Origin: Malaya genurostris
Taxonomy: Eukaryota > Arthropoda > Insecta > Diptera > Culicidae
Assembly (NCBI RefSeq): GCF_030247185.1
Contig: NC_080570.1
Location: forward strand, 123,181,340 to 123,245,339
DNA length: 64,000 bases
Reading direction: 5' to 3'
Of this stretch, positions 1 to 12,096 are shown piece after piece. The translations under genes and the position numbers were made by a program. Positions within the stretch are counted from its first letter, which is position 1. Every line of letters starts with the position of its first letter. The notes under the pieces were generated by a model that did not search any database, was not told where the DNA came from, and worked only from the letters and a program-made list of their open reading frames with translations.

Positions 1-846
1 TTAATAAGTCTGGGGAACACTTTTCTTTGGATGAGCTACCAGGAAGTGGCAGAAAACCCGGTTCTTCCAATCCGAAATTGGACCAGAAAGTGTTATTTCT
101 AATCATGAAGAACAAATCAATGTCAATACGTGATTTGGCCAAAAAAGTAGCAACGAGTGTCGGAATGATCCAGCGTATCAAGAGGCGAAATCACCTGAAG
201 ACCTACAAGAAGCAGAAAATCTCGAAACAAAGTTTAGAACAGAAGAAGCGAGCAGCAACAAGGGCCCGGAAATTGTATTCGCGTCTTTTGTAGTGTCCGG
301 ATGCATGTGTGTTTGATGGACGATGAGACTTATGTAAAGGAGGACTCAAAAACCCTTCCAGGTCTCCAATACTTCACTGTCGTCGTTGGGGTGGGTGTGA
401 GCGATGCGGACAGGTCGATTCAAGCGGAGAAATTCAGTCGGAAGGTACTGGTATGGTAAGCAATATGTTCCTGTGGTTTGAAGTCAACATTTTTTTACAC
501 TACCGGAACTATAAATGCATGAAATCTATCTGAGTGTCTCCAGAAGAGATTGCTGCCTTTATATAAGAAGCATAGTACACCTCCACTGTTTTGGTAGGAT
601 TTAGCGTCGGCTCACTATAGCCAGGGCCGGTGAAAGAGGTGGGTACGGTGGGTAGTACTACCCACCCGAAAATTCCAAAGGTGGGTAATTACCCACCTGA
701 AATTTCTAACGAAAAATAATAGTAATATTGGTATCATTTATAACAATAAAAATAGTTTTATTGTAACTGAGAATAATAAATAAAATCAGAATTATAGAAT
801 GCTAGTACTCAAGGTAGAGCAAGGATGTGAAGATATACAACAAAAA

Positions 847-1541
847 AGTGAGGCGTGACAATGGTCATTTGAGCAAGCCGAAATCTTTCAGTGACTTAAC
901 TTTTACCTTCAACCAAAGGGGTCGAGTTTGAGCATCTCATTCATGCAAATCACTCGAGTCTCTGGTATGCCGGAAAGTACCGAAAAAGGTCTTTTATCAT
1001 TTACTATACGAACCGGTAAAAGAAAAGTTACCAGAAGTTGTCAGTTTCTACTTGCGACAGCATTCTTATACACATTGAGTTCTTCACTGTATGGATATTT
1101 TTCTCAATCTCTATACAGCTAGTTGAACATCAGAATGAAAGGTTTGTTCGAACTATTGCTTATGTCGCCAGAGTCACAGCCTGCTGGCTGTTTAGCCTAG
1201 GTTGTAAGCGGTATTCAGTAGCGCTGCACTCACCGCTACCTGATGGAAACCCATCATGCTATTTTTACTTTTTCATTATTAGAGACAGTGAAGAATTAAT
1301 TGTGTACGAGAATGCAGCCGCAAGTAGAAAGTAACAACTTCTGATAACTATTCTTTTGTCGGTTCGGATAGCAAGTGGTAAAAGACCTCTATCGGTACTT
1401 TCCGGCATACCAGAGACTCGTGTTATTTGCATTGATGAGATGCTTAAGATCAACTCCTCTTGCGAAAGTTAAGTTAGTAAAAGATTTCTGCTTGCTAAAA
1501 TCAACCTTGTCACGTCTCACCTTTCCATTATTTATTTTCAC
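847..1541. repeat. Inverted duplication (two ~240-bp arms) inside the hAT element
   Basis: The arm at about 847-1090 is repeated in reverse complement at about 1287-1541, with a spacer of roughly 200 bp. Both arms encode the same peptide-like sequence in opposite directions (MQITRVSGMPEST near 944 on + and near 1430 on -). Identity is roughly 75-80 percent by eye, so it is old. The origin of the duplicated sequence is not recognised. Confidence 0.75.
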
Positions 1542-2599
1542 ATAAATAAAATCACTCAAAATCTTTTGACGCAGGATTGCGTCTTTGTTTTCTATACCGG
1601 GGTACAAATTCAAAATATAGAAGCAAAACCATATAGACAGTGGTTAGGTTTTGAACATCTACAACTCAACCACGAACAATGTCTAATTCTCCCTGTTTTT
1701 CAAACCATTGTCATCCTCCTAATCAGTGTTGGTGATTGCCGAAAATTTGACAGAAGCTGCGACATTGCTATCTATATTGTATACAACATTTTCAATCCGG
1801 TAGAAGATGCTACAAGAACTCGAGTCTCTCAATGCATGAACCGCGAGAGAATTTTTCTACATTCCTTCGCTCCACTTCATACTCTGAGTATTTCACGGCC
1901 CCGTAAAAAAAATTACAGTCTGATAATGATCGTTGCTGTGTGGAATTTCCCAAGAGATGATCGCAAGTTGACAATTATCGCAGAAAATCGAATCGATGAT
2001 TCAACTTGATGATTCTCATACTAGGTTGCAATATTTCAAAACCCTTGTGTGGAGCATTCACAGACATTTTCATAGACACAACTTATACAAAGGTTATATG
2101 CACATAGTTAAAATAAGCGGCAATAATAAAATGATTCTATCGCAATTATCAACTGCCTGTATAGAATCGGATCGCGAAATGAGAATAAGCGACCGGATCT
2201 CCACAGCAGCGTGCGAACCTTTGATTCTCAGAAATGTCATCGAGAGAAATTCGCTCTCGCGGTGTCGATTCTATGTTAAATGAGCCATGACGGGTTTTTG
2301 TTGTTGCGATGATATCCGTCTCTCTTTGATGGCACTGATTCAATCGTTGAAGAGTTGCCAGTGAGCGTTCTTTGATATAATAAAAGCCATCCTTGCCTCT
2401 AATTTATATGACGGTTTCGTATACATAAGTTCACGGTTTCCATATGATTTCTACTCTTCAATGAGTGCGTTCGCATTTGAGAAAACCAAATTCACGTATC
2501 ACAGAAAACCAAATTCAGTATCGAATGGACTTGCACTCTGTGCGGTTCGATACTGCCATAGAGAAGGTTGCTTCCACATCGTCCAAAAAGTCCAGGAAC

Positions 2600-3515
2600 T
2601 AACTAGGAAAACAACATTTCTTGAGCAAAATTTCTTTATTTATTATCTAAATTTTTTATATCATACTTATAGGCTTCAGTTGCGGCGATGACTCTCTCAG
2701 ATCATCAAATGACAAATATTTGCTGGGGGCTAGGTTATTGAGAATATGGTGGTTGAAGAAACAGATCGGTGCCCAATACGTTCAATTTGGCCATTATTTT
2801 CATTGACTTGTGGCACGGTGCATGGTCTTGGTCTTGATTTTTTTCTGCTTCATATGAGGCCGTTTTTTTACGATTCCATACTTCAAACGCATTAATAACT
2901 AAAAACTTTTGTTGATACTTCCTTTACAAGATAGTCGACGTTAATTATACCTCGAGCATCTAAAAACTGACGCCATACTTGTTGCAGCTACCTGTTGCGC
3001 TTTCCCCGTCTAAATGTTGAAACAACTCCGGGAAATAAAGATAGATCCATGTTTCGTCCACTATTTCATACCAACGCAAGAAAGCTCTCTGGATTGTTGA
3101 TGCGTTGTTACTTTTGAAAGATTGAGAGCGAACGAGGCACTTATTTGGGAAAGATTTTTTTCACGCCCAGATTTTCGCATACGTTCGTAAAAGCACTTTC
3201 AGTTCAGTAGGACTTTGATTTTGTGTTCATCCATCACGATTATCAAAACTTGCTCACGTTTTTTCCGGATGACTGCTCAATTTGGTCACGTTAGAATCAG
3301 AATACCACAAATCTTTGTTTTTAATCTGAGTGCGGGTAACACTTCTTAAACCGTTCGTTATTTTTAAGTTTCAAAAAGTAACGTCACTTATATGTCGGTG
3401 AGTTTAGTGTTTGTGGTGCGGTTGACGTGAAAACACTTGTCTTCTGAACGATGATGATCGTTTGACATTACAAACGTCATCTCAGTCGGTCCCGAGACTT
3501 TTTTAACAATGTGCT
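2600..3515 (-). pseudogene. Degenerate mariner transposase
   Basis: Read on the minus strand, a mariner-like protein is visible in fragments. Near 3040-3075 it reads WYEIVDETWIYL, matching the VDETWIH first-catalytic-Asp motif of mariner transposases. The start of the coding region (VMDEHKIKVL) lies near 3230. The stretch 2690-2820 is a diverged match to the C-terminal part of the mariner at 53031-53952 in this window, including the segment reading NGQIERIGHR in that orientation. The end near 3500 carries GTCCCGAGAC, as does the terminal repeat of the other copy. Frameshifts and stops occur throughout. It lies inside the hAT element, so it is either nested or was present before that element moved. 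Confidence 0.7.
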
Positions 3516-3544
3516 ATGCACATCAGCGGCTGGATTTGTTTTGT

Positions 3545-3790
3545 GCGCCGTTCGATTCACCCGGGTTTGCGGTTCAATGCATACGGCGCTGGTCTTATAA
3601 ACCAGTTGTCATATGTTCGAGCCCCGACCTGGAATGATTCATAGTGTCAGTAGGATCGTAGTACTAGCCATGAAATGATTCTGTATGCTAAGAATCGGCT
3701 GCGAAGTCTGTTGAAACAGAAAAGCCAAATTCCACAGAAGGAATGTAATGCCAAAACATTGCTTTCGATTCATGCGAGACATCTTTCACC
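3545..3790 (+). mobile_element. tRNA-derived SINE (mosquito type)
   Basis: A tRNA-like head is followed by a unique body. The head includes an anticodon-arm-like hairpin, CTGGT-CTTATAA-ACCAG, near 3590-3606 and a pol III B-box-like TGTTCGAGCCC near 3613-3623. An A-box-like GGTTCAATGC lies near 3571. The body runs through a GGAATGTAATGCCAAAAC end. A second copy lies reversed at 12486-12600 and matches head and proximal body closely, which supports a dispersed SINE rather than a tRNA gene. Confidence 0.7.
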
Positions 3791-4276
3791 ATCAACCCCA
3801 ACCAACTAAACGATCTGGGTAACCAAAATTCTCAAAGAAATAATTTCGAAAATTTGCAAACATAAATAAGTTTATACGGAAATTAAAAGACTGCTGACTT
3901 AATATTCCAAACAAATATTGGTAGAAATGTTGTAGTTTGATATTGTACTTAACCCTTAAATGTGCAATTTTGTTTTACAACAAAATATCGAAAACGCTTC
4001 GAATTTACGCGTCTCATGCAAAGTTATATCGATACAAAATATTATTTAAAAATCAACTAAATAATACTTCAAAATAGTGGGTCGTTCTCCCTGATACGAA
4101 AAATTACCCACCTGGGCTTAATATGTTTCACCGGCTCTGACTATGGCAAAACCACTCTCAATTGGCTTGCGCAAAAGGGTATTAAATTCGTTGAGAAAAA
4201 ATATCAATCCACCAATACTGGGCAATCGTCTTCAAGAAGACTGATAAGGCAGCTAGGAACATGCAGGAGTTCAAAA

Positions 4277-6780
4277 TTGGCAATGCAGAATAAATAGAGT
4301 AGAGTCTTTCGTCTTCCGCTGTCAATTCAAGTACACTTCAGGGGAACAAATTGCTTAAATAGTTGTTTCATAAGAATGAGTAACTTTGACCAACTTATTG
4401 GTTGCTTTATGAAATTCAAATCGAAAATATTTTCCAAATAGTTCATTTATGACCACTCCGTTCTGTGTCGTGCATAATTCTTCTCGCTCCGTTAGTTACA
4501 ATCACTGCCGGCGTTCGAAAGGGAGAGTTGTTCTACTCAGCACACAGCACAAACCATGGCTAGCGGCACAGAACTACACCGGGGAAGGAACAACCGGCGA
4601 AGCCCGTTCTGTCGGTGGAAAAGTAGTCATGGTTATTCCACGAATCATTAATTCGTGACCTCGTCAGACTTGGTCTGTGTGTTCGATTGCTTGCTTGGAT
4701 TCAGCAGGTAAGAACTTCCTTGATGTTATATCTTGCTTAACGACTACTTCAAGTGCGAGCTGCTACTTAGGCAACTGATGATTTAATCTTCGCCATATTA
4801 ACTAGTTAGCAGCGATGAGTGGACAGAATGATCGTTTGACAGGTGATTCGATGACTATATTTGCCACTGAAATCCAAAGACTACGCGGATTTCTAGAGGA
4901 AATTGAACCGTTCGGTAATGACGTTGGAAAGTTTTGTGAAAATGTTAAAGAGCGCACCTTCAAAACAAACGGATAAATATTCGGCACGATCTAGGGCAAG
5001 TTTTCAAACTAGGGAATATTGCACTATTCCTCAAAAGGGTTTACTTCGTCAATTTCTACCGCTATGTTGTAAACTAAATCGTTGATTCTCCGCACGTCGG
5101 TCCTGAAGAAAAAAAAAACACACTCCTTCATTTGGAGCTAGGCATGGTTCCCGTCGCACAACCCCGTAATCGCAAACGCAAGCCATTGCCAATGATTCAA
5201 ACTCGGTTCAAATTCGGTGTGCATAGGCAGGCACTGATTTGCATTCAGGTGTCGGTTCTCCGCCTGCCTGCCGAAACCGCCGGGGTAAGAAGCGTGGGGA
5301 GCTGCTGACCCCTTTTCGAGCTAGGTTCGTTTGCGCGCCAACGGGTTCTACGGAGAATGCGTGCCGTGGTGCGGTTCGATTAAGACCTTTCTACCGTGTT
5401 GGATGCCGCCAACCAGAGACAACCTTTTCAACAGCAGCAGCAACAACAACAACAACACCGCCAAAGGTGCCAGATTGCACAAATGTTGGCCCACCCGAAG
5501 GCGTTTATTTACACTGCGGCCTCATGTTCGCCCGAGCAGACCGACGCCGAACTTTGCGAGGAGTGGAAATCTATAAGCACTGAAACAAAATTGCCGGTGA
5601 AAGGTAACTGCCATCAATAAATAAATAATAAAGGGAGTTTTTTTCTCTTCTATAAAATAGGGGACGGCATGCTTCATTAGTCTGTATGGGGAAAATCGAA
5701 GCAATCCGTGATTTCAGACGAAATCCGATGTTCGCTACAAAGTGCAGTACTGGGCTGGGAGAGCCTCGGCCGATCGAACGATCGAGGATCGAGTCGTGGT
5801 TTTGCATCATCGTTCGATAGGTCACGATGCTATGCGGGTTCATCTTGGCACTTGCGACAGGTGAACAGATTCGTTTTGGCGAATTATTGATAATGACTGT
5901 TGTTGGTACTTGATAAAATTGAAAAAAGGAAAAGATTAGTCTTTTACGTCCAATTAAGATATGGGGAAAAATATTGTGCGTGTGTGTTTAACTTTACTCA
6001 AATCTCACTGGTTGGAAGCGACAAAATCGATCTGTTTATATTGGTTTCCAGAATCCAGGACAGCATGAACTCGTACTTTGCCAATAAATTGTAATTGGCT
6101 GATTGTTTGGACTGAAGGTTTATATTTTATTCAAAAGAAAAGCGGATATTGAATGTGTAATTGTATATATGAAAATGAGCGATGTAAACTGAATACGCCT
6201 CATTTACTTGCCATCCGCAAGAGATTTTTTTTCTCTCTGTGATGTTTGAATACGTTTGATGCAAACATTGCATTAAGGCGGGGCTGCTCTAGGGAACGAA
6301 AATCTCGGAACATGATTTGTTTTGTTTCACATCGGGTTTTAGACAGGGGAGATAATCTCCGCTTCTCCAGACAAACACTAACTGTTCACAAAACTGAATC
6401 GTTATATGATGCAACGAATTTAAAAAATTGTCACATTCCGAACAAAATCCTTTACTAAAAAAAACCATATCACACGAGAAGTACACCTGGAGAAAGGGGT
6501 ATAATCTCAGAAATTAAATCTTGATCTCTTTATTGAAAACAGTTAACTTTTTCATAGTCATTGCTTGACTATTTGAAAGTAGTGACTCAATTCAACTTAT
6601 ACAGATTTAAAAATAACATGGCAAACGATTTGTGTTTGTTAGTCTTGTTAAGACGTAGAGCCGTCTTGAGCTAGTTTCAAATTTGATCATAATCTAACGG
6701 GGAAAATAGATTGAAAAAATGACATACAAATGCAACTATGTAATGAAAACTGCGAAAATGTTAACGCAGCAATGGGACTC
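4277..6780. other. No gene recognised; unique-looking sequence with a short CAG/CAA tract
   Basis: No protein family or repeat was recognised. GC content rises between about 5100 and 5600, and there is a CAG/CAA run at about 5429-5457 that would read as a short glutamine stretch in one frame. The longest open frame here (5239-5583, 114 codons) has no recognisable motif and overlaps open frames in the other phases, so I do not call it coding. It could be host intergenic or intronic sequence. Confidence 0.4.
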
Positions 6781-6799
6781 GAACCTGTAGCTAACTCCC

Positions 6800-7915
6800 A
6801 ACCGGGGAATTTGCAATCAGGCCAATAGGCAGTAAAATTAGACAAAAACGAAATCTCAAATCAGTGTCGGCAGGCAAAGCAGAATAGCGATGATCGACTT
6901 GGTTGCTAAACGACTGGACAATGCGTAATTCAGGCCCCAGTGTGGCTCTTAGCCTCTTGTCCAGTAACCAACCCCGGTGAGAACTTGGTCGCATGCTGAC
7001 AGGGAAGGGGGTTCCTTTTTAGAGGATGTCGGAGCGTCTGTACTCCATGTTAGGAGCGGCTTCAAACAGCGTCTGTTCTGGTATCCAGCGGCTGAGTATG
7101 AAATGCTGCATCCCGTCCAGCTAAATCCAAGGTGGCAACCCCACCAACGGGATCGTCCTAGTGCTAGTTGGAACGTTAAACAGAGCAAGCACGATGATCC
7201 TCCGGCGAGACAGGGGGTTGGCGTAGGCCTAATAAACCGCCCATAAAACATTAATTACAAACAATACAGGAGAGAATACGACCCGGAACAATCGGCATAG
7301 ACCCACGCAACGAAATAAGGACTACGATTGGAAACTTGGAACATGGAACTGCAAGTCGCTAGGTTTCGCAGGCTGCGACAGGATAATATACGACGAACTA
7401 AATCCTCGCAGCTTCGACGTCGTAGCGCTGCAGGAGCTTTGTCGGATGGGACAGAAGGTGTGGAAAAGCGGACATCAAGCGGCTACCTTCTACCAAAGCT
7501 GTGGCACAACGAACGAGCTAAGAACTGGTTGTATAGTGCTGGGCAAGATGCGTCAGCGAGTGATTGAGTGGCAGCCGATCAACGCTAGGATGTGTAAGTT
7601 AAAAAATTAAAGGTTGTTTTTTCAATTACAGCATCATCAACGTGCACTGCCCATATGAAGGGACACCCGATGACGAGAAAGAAGCGTTCTACGTGGAACA
7701 AGCCTATGACGGCTGCCCACGCAGAGATGTAAAAATTGTCATCGGTGACATGAAAGCCCTGGTAGGAAGGGAGGCAATGTACCGACCGGTAATCGGGCCG
7801 AACAATTTGCATACTGTATCGAATAACAACGGCCAACGGTGTGTCAACTTTGCGGCCTCCCGAGGAATGGTAGTCAGAAGCACCTTCTTTCCCCGCAAGG
7901 ATATCCATATATCCA
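6800..7915 (+). pseudogene. Non-LTR retrotransposon endonuclease relic (RTE/BovB-like)
   Basis: An apurinic-like endonuclease domain is visible in pieces. It starts near 7328 with ETWNMELQ in one frame, which in the shifted frame reads LGTWNCKSLG, the conserved TWN start. It continues with DVVALQEL near 7421-7445, INVHCPYEG near 7633 and the DVKIVIGDMKALVGRE block near 7729, where family members usually have GDMNA. The last recognisable part, RCVNFAASRGMVVRSTFFPRKDIH, ends near 7910. About 450 bp upstream looks like the element's 5' leader. Frameshifts near 7360 and 7605 break it, and no reverse transcriptase follows, so it is truncated. The family assignment is by motif style only. Confidence 0.65.
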
Positions 7916-7998
7916 GGAATGCTTTGGTGGCTAAGAACAGCGAAGCACGCTTGGTTCTTATAGTCAATTTGACTTTCTCTTCATGTGTTACATATGTA

Positions 7999-8278
7999 GT
8001 TTGTAGGGTAGTTTAATTGGCAAAACAATTTCTCCGGGTTCGAGTTCCGACGCGCGGTTTTTATTACATCGCAAAGCATTCGTATCTCATTTCTTCAATC
8101 TGTTTTCCCCATTAGATACTAATCAACTGATGAAGATTAATTTATGATTTACGAATAACTTCCCTCCCCCTCGCCTCATAATAACAACTGCCCCTAACTT
8201 TTGGATACAAACCCGGCGAACTACCAAAATTAGGTTAAAGCCGGGTATAAATAAACAATATATATATATATATATATA
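7999..8278 (+). repeat. SINE-like repeat with tRNA-like head and (TA)n tail
   Basis: A-box-like TAGTTTAATTGG near 8009 is followed only about 16 bp later by a B-box-like GGGTTCGAGTTCC near 8036, a spacing too short for a tRNA gene. The distal part (about 8205-8255) reads GGTTAAAGCCGGGTATAAATAAA and ends in a (TA) run. That distal part recurs reversed near 15155-15205, showing it is a dispersed family. Confidence 0.5.
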
Positions 8279-8547
8279 CTAGCTGGCCCGTCGAACTTCG
8301 TCTCGCCTGAAATTATTTTTTTAAATTTGTGTTTTCGGACAGCAGAGTTGTCAAACGTTAATGTTTCTTTCCATTATTTTACTGATTACTTGGCTTACAA
8401 TAAACGAATTACGACAAATTCATATCCAACATCATGAATTATTGTGGATATGTTCAATGCTTTTGTTACGCAAAAACTAAACAAATGCACCAATTGCCAT
8501 CTCATCCTTCGAGTCAGTGTATTGAACAGAGATTGTATATCTCTCTC

Positions 8548-9790
8548 AAACTAAAGATTTGACATGTGGGATGATGGATTTGATTGAATCATATCTGACT
8601 GGTCGTAGTATGACCGTGAAAATTGGCGACTGCGTTACTCCATCATTCATCGTGAGCTCTGGCATTCCTCAGGGAAGCCATCTAGGACCATTCATATTTC
8701 TGCTATATCTAAATGATCTGAATTTGGCATTGCAATGCATGAAGCTATCATTCGCCGACGATTTCAAACTGTTTCATCTCATCAAATATCTGAAAGACTC
8801 AAACTTCTTGCAGTCACAGTTGGATGTATTTTCTAACTGGAGCAACGTCAACAGAATGGTTATAAACGCCTTCAAATGCTTCGTTATCTCCTTCTCTCGT
8901 AAACGAACCACGATCATGTATGATTACACTATTCCGCAAGCTGTACTAAAACGGGAGACATCAAATAAGGATCTAGGAGTGTTATTGGATTCAAAACTTA
9001 GTTTCAAAGATCACAAAGAATCTCTAACGCATTAAAGATGCTAGGATTCATCTTTCGCATCTCAAAAAATTTCAATAACATATACTGCCTGAAATCGTTA
9101 TATTGCGCTCTAGTTCGTTCTACACTGGAGTATGCTGTTGTTGTTTGGGCACCATATTACCAAACTGATAAGCTGCGCATTGAAACTGTTCAGCGCAAGT
9201 TCATTCGTTTTGCTTTGCGTCGCCTGCCCTGGAGAGATCCATTTAATCTTCCAAGCTACGAAAATCGTTGTAGGCTCATACACTTCGATTTGCTATCTGT
9301 CCGCCGTGATAAACTGAAAGCTGTTTTCGTCGCGGACCACATCCAATGTCGATAGTTGATAGTGCAGATCTCCTACAACAGCTAAGTTTTGACATTCTTC
9401 GGCGTAATTTGCGGTTTAATCCATTTCTCAGAATTCCTCGTGCTAGAACTAACTATGGCTTCAATGAACCGTTTTCGAGTATGTTCCGCGTATTCAATAC
9501 TTGCTCTGATGAATTTGATTTCAATTTATCTCGTAACACCATTAAAACCCGTTATCTCCGAATCTTTTCCCGCTAGTTTTATTTACATAATTAGACGATA
9601 TGAATAGTTGTTAGTTAGCTTTGTAGTTTAAATAAGGGTAACTAAAGATTTCGTTATGTATCATTTGGTCAAATGTTATCTATTGATACAAAAGATGAGA
9701 AGGTTTTATGCCGACTGGAGAAGGAGAACCAAAATCTCAGCTCCAGCAGGCTTTTCCCTTGCTCCTAAATAAACAAATAAACAAATTAAC
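8548..9790 (+). pseudogene. 5'-truncated non-LTR retrotransposon, reverse transcriptase (Jockey/CR1 type)
   Basis: The frame at 8559-9035 encodes reverse transcriptase motifs: ESYLTGRSMTVKIG, then SSGIPQGSHLGPFIFLLYLNDL (the PQGS motif), then LSFADDFKLF, which holds the catalytic FADD box. A stop or frameshift at about 9036 leads into a second frame (9038-9355) with LKSLYCALVRSTLEYAVVVWAPYY, the usual post-RT region. A third frame (9346-9576) holds the C-terminus. The 3' end is a short UTR with a TAAATAAACAAATAAACAAA-type tail near 9765-9787. A second 3' end of this family lies at 14357-14800 on the other strand. It lacks the endonuclease and is not functional. Confidence 0.8.
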
Positions 9791-11113
9791 AGATGGATGA
9801 AAAAGAGATGACCAAGATTAATACTTTAAATTGACCCCACAAATTTCCAAAAGCAGCCCTCGGGGATGGTTGTTTGTCATTGAATGTTAAGACTTATTTG
9901 TACTGAAGACGTTTAAAAATTTAATAGCAAATACTTAGAGATTATCGAAAGTAATAAACTAATTTTGAACGGTTGTCCATAACTTGCTTCACCGCTAGTG
10001 ATATTATTTAGTCGTGTTTGATGAATGTTCGTAGCAGGATAATGACAGGATCAATTTTCGATAAAATGAAAAATACTTGGACATTCGAAAGTTCAAATTA
10101 CCCTTTTATTAAATATTGTGTCCATTAACTTTGACATGAACGCTGGATTCGTTCAAGAATTGTATCAAAAGGTCTCTCATTCGTCGAGCCACCACATCGT
10201 TTTGCTTAGTATTCAGTCCTGAGAATCAATATTCTGTTCTAGCGGAGTGAACATGAGGAGTGATTATACCAGTATTCTTCTTATCGTTGAAGCCAATGTA
10301 TAAAACAGCAGATCTCACAACTAATGGTTCTTACATGCCACGATTTCTCCTTCAGATATGATATTCACGATTCCCATATGGTAATTCGTCAAACAATCCA
10401 AAGTTCGGAAAATGAAATGATTTGACTTAAGCAGCTTACAAATGTCATGAATACCATCCGTTTTGAAGTAAACCACTCTTGAAAACTCACCCGAATCGGC
10501 TGAACAAACTTCAGCATGCTAAATGCAAGGAAAATATTTTCATCTGAACTCATTATTTCAACAGCAGAATCCTATCATTGATACGTAAAAAAAAATCGTT
10601 ACATAATTTTATTTGTTCAACTCACGCCTACGATGGCCAACATAATTCATCTAACTACATCTACTGGTAAATGACATTAGAACTTGTGCTTCTGTTTACG
10701 GTATAGCTAAAACAGTCATTTGGCAAGTAATGATTTTGATACCCTATTGAGCACGTGTTTCCAAATGACGAATCAATCATGCATGTAAAATCTCCACCCA
10801 AATCTACTCGTTGCGCGCCAAAAGATTCTTTCAACGATCTAGTATTCCTTTCTTCGACGGCCAAACACTTATGCAACTCGTTATGCGCCAAACACCTATC
10901 AATGATCTAGCAATCATTGGCGACTTTTTCAGTGGAAAATTCCATTGTCCATACAAAATAACTTTATTGGTTTTTCCCACTTTTCCGGTAAGTTTTCCTA
11001 ATTTTTTTGATGTACGAACCCGGTGGGGGTAAAAACTGATCAAACAAAAAAAAAAGCATCTCAATCCGTCCATCCGTTCTTACGTGATGCGATTACAAAG
11101 AATGATCTCGGCA
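9791..11113. other. No repeat recognised; possible broken exons
   Basis: Mostly unassigned AT-rich sequence. On the minus strand two stretches look weakly protein-like: one ends at about 10120-10215 (reading NDVVARRMRDLLIQFLNESS then a stop) and the other is 10661-10891. They are too short to name, and no consistent splice set was established. Confidence 0.25.
10661..10891 (-). CDS. Unrecognised 76-codon open frame, possible exon fragment
   Basis: This minus-strand frame has a varied composition with five cysteines and phrases such as LAVEERNTRSLKESFGAQRV and NHYLPNDCFSYTVNRS. It looks more like a decayed domain than random sequence. I do not recognise the family. There is no promoter or neighbouring exon I can support, and it ends at a stop just before ordinary repeat sequence. 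It could equally be an old transposon fragment. Confidence 0.2.
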   Translation of the reverse strand: MAHNELHKCLAVEERNTRSLKESFGAQRVDLGGDFTCMIDSSFGNTCSIGYQNHYLPNDCFSYTVNRSTSSNVIYQ

Positions 11114-11117
11114 TTTT

Positions 11118-11456
<339 letters not shown>

Positions 11457-11822
11457 TGATCAAATTTGGCGAACTATTATGAATTGCATTTTTGTTTATA
11501 TGAAGTAAAAAGACATAAATGAAACAGATAAATCTATGTATGATTTAAAGACTTCTAAACTTTGTTAAATTAAACTCTTTGAGTTTTATTTTTAATATTT
11601 TAGTTGTTTGAAGATAATATAAGAAAATGTAGCTTTATTTTTATTACTCCATGAGTACAAAATATAATTAAAGAGAGTAAAATATATTTGTCAGCTTTGA
11701 CGATTTGAATATTTTGCTTCCCACTAATACCCGTTTGAGCTAGACACCTTCACAGGTGCTCTAGGATTGAAGTTACTTGACTTGATTTCTTGACTTCATC
11801 ATAATTGGAGGAGTACTGGTCA

Positions 11823-12096
11823 GGGGGTGTATACATGAAATTTTTGAAATCGGAAAAAAAATTGATGCCAAAAGTCTTAGAATTGCATGAAACGTCGAGA
11901 TTTAGTGTCATCTCGATTTTTTTTTTTAAATATATCGACTTTCTGGGACTTAGAAAAAATATCAAAAGTCCCAGAAAGTCGATTTGAAACAAAAATTTTT
12001 TTTTGAGATAACACGAAATCTCGACGTTTCATGCAATTTTAAGATTTTTGGCATCAAAAAAATTTTTCGATTTCGGAATTTTCATGTATTCCCCCC
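11823..12096. repeat. 274-bp near-palindrome (hairpin-forming element)
   Basis: The left arm (about 11823-11946) and right arm (about 11966-12096) are reverse complements over almost their whole length, with a short centre near 11950-11965. Outer ends are GGGGG-TGTATACATGAAA and its reverse, and the inner stem is CGACTTTCTGGGACTT paired with AAGTCCCAGAAAGTCG. It resembles a foldback MITE or a hairpin RNA locus. No target duplication was established. Confidence 0.85.

Larger units (their letters stand above)
622..4139. mobile_element. hAT element with 8-bp target-site duplication
   Basis: The left end is CAGGGCCGGTGAAA and the right end, reversed, is CAGAGCCGGTGAAA. These 14-bp terminal inverted repeats differ at one base and have the CAG start usual for hAT. 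The flanking octamers are ACTATAGC (614-621) and ACTATGGC (4140-4147), 7 of 8 identical and continuous with the interrupted transposase on both sides. Subterminal GGTGGGTA/TACCCACC repeats occur at both ends (about 638-705 and 4077-4115). The 3518-bp interior has no recognisable hAT transposase; it carries an inverted duplication, a mariner fossil and a SINE, so this copy is non-autonomous or heavily overwritten. Confidence 0.85.
1..4276 (+). pseudogene. Tc1/mariner-type (IS630 superfamily) transposase fossil, split by a hAT insertion
   Basis: Cut-and-paste transposase relic that enters from the left edge. Positions 27-293 encode an 88-residue basic stretch with a helix-turn-helix (SIRDLAKKVATSVGMIQRIKRR). 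After a stop and frameshift the catalytic domain resumes near 313 with MDDETYVK, the first catalytic Asp region, and runs with several stops to FW-DLASAHYS at about 585-621, the second Asp region. The reading frame is then interrupted by the element at 622-4139 and continues at about 4148 (KTTLNWLAQKGIKFVEK). The combination of HTH and DETYVK motifs is typical of Tc1/mariner proteins; a mosquito DD37E-like lineage is possible but cannot be fixed here. At least four stops or frameshifts make it inactive. The N-terminus lies outside the window. Confidence 0.8.

Noticed and set aside
5239..5583. A host gene with a glutamine tract
   Set aside because: Three overlapping frames are open in the same GC-richer stretch, none with a domain, and the glutamine run is short. 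There is no evidence for one frame over another.
7594..7631. A 38-bp apparent intron (GTAAGT to TTACAG) inside the endonuclease relic
   Set aside because: The sequence is itself coding: with one frameshift it reads M-C-K-L then F-F-N-Y-S-I-I-N-V-H-C-P, as expected for the family. It is also too short for a normal intron.
8003..8060. A tRNA gene
   Set aside because: A-box and B-box-like motifs are only about 16 bp apart and no anticodon arm fits between them; the flanking sequence is a dispersed repeat.
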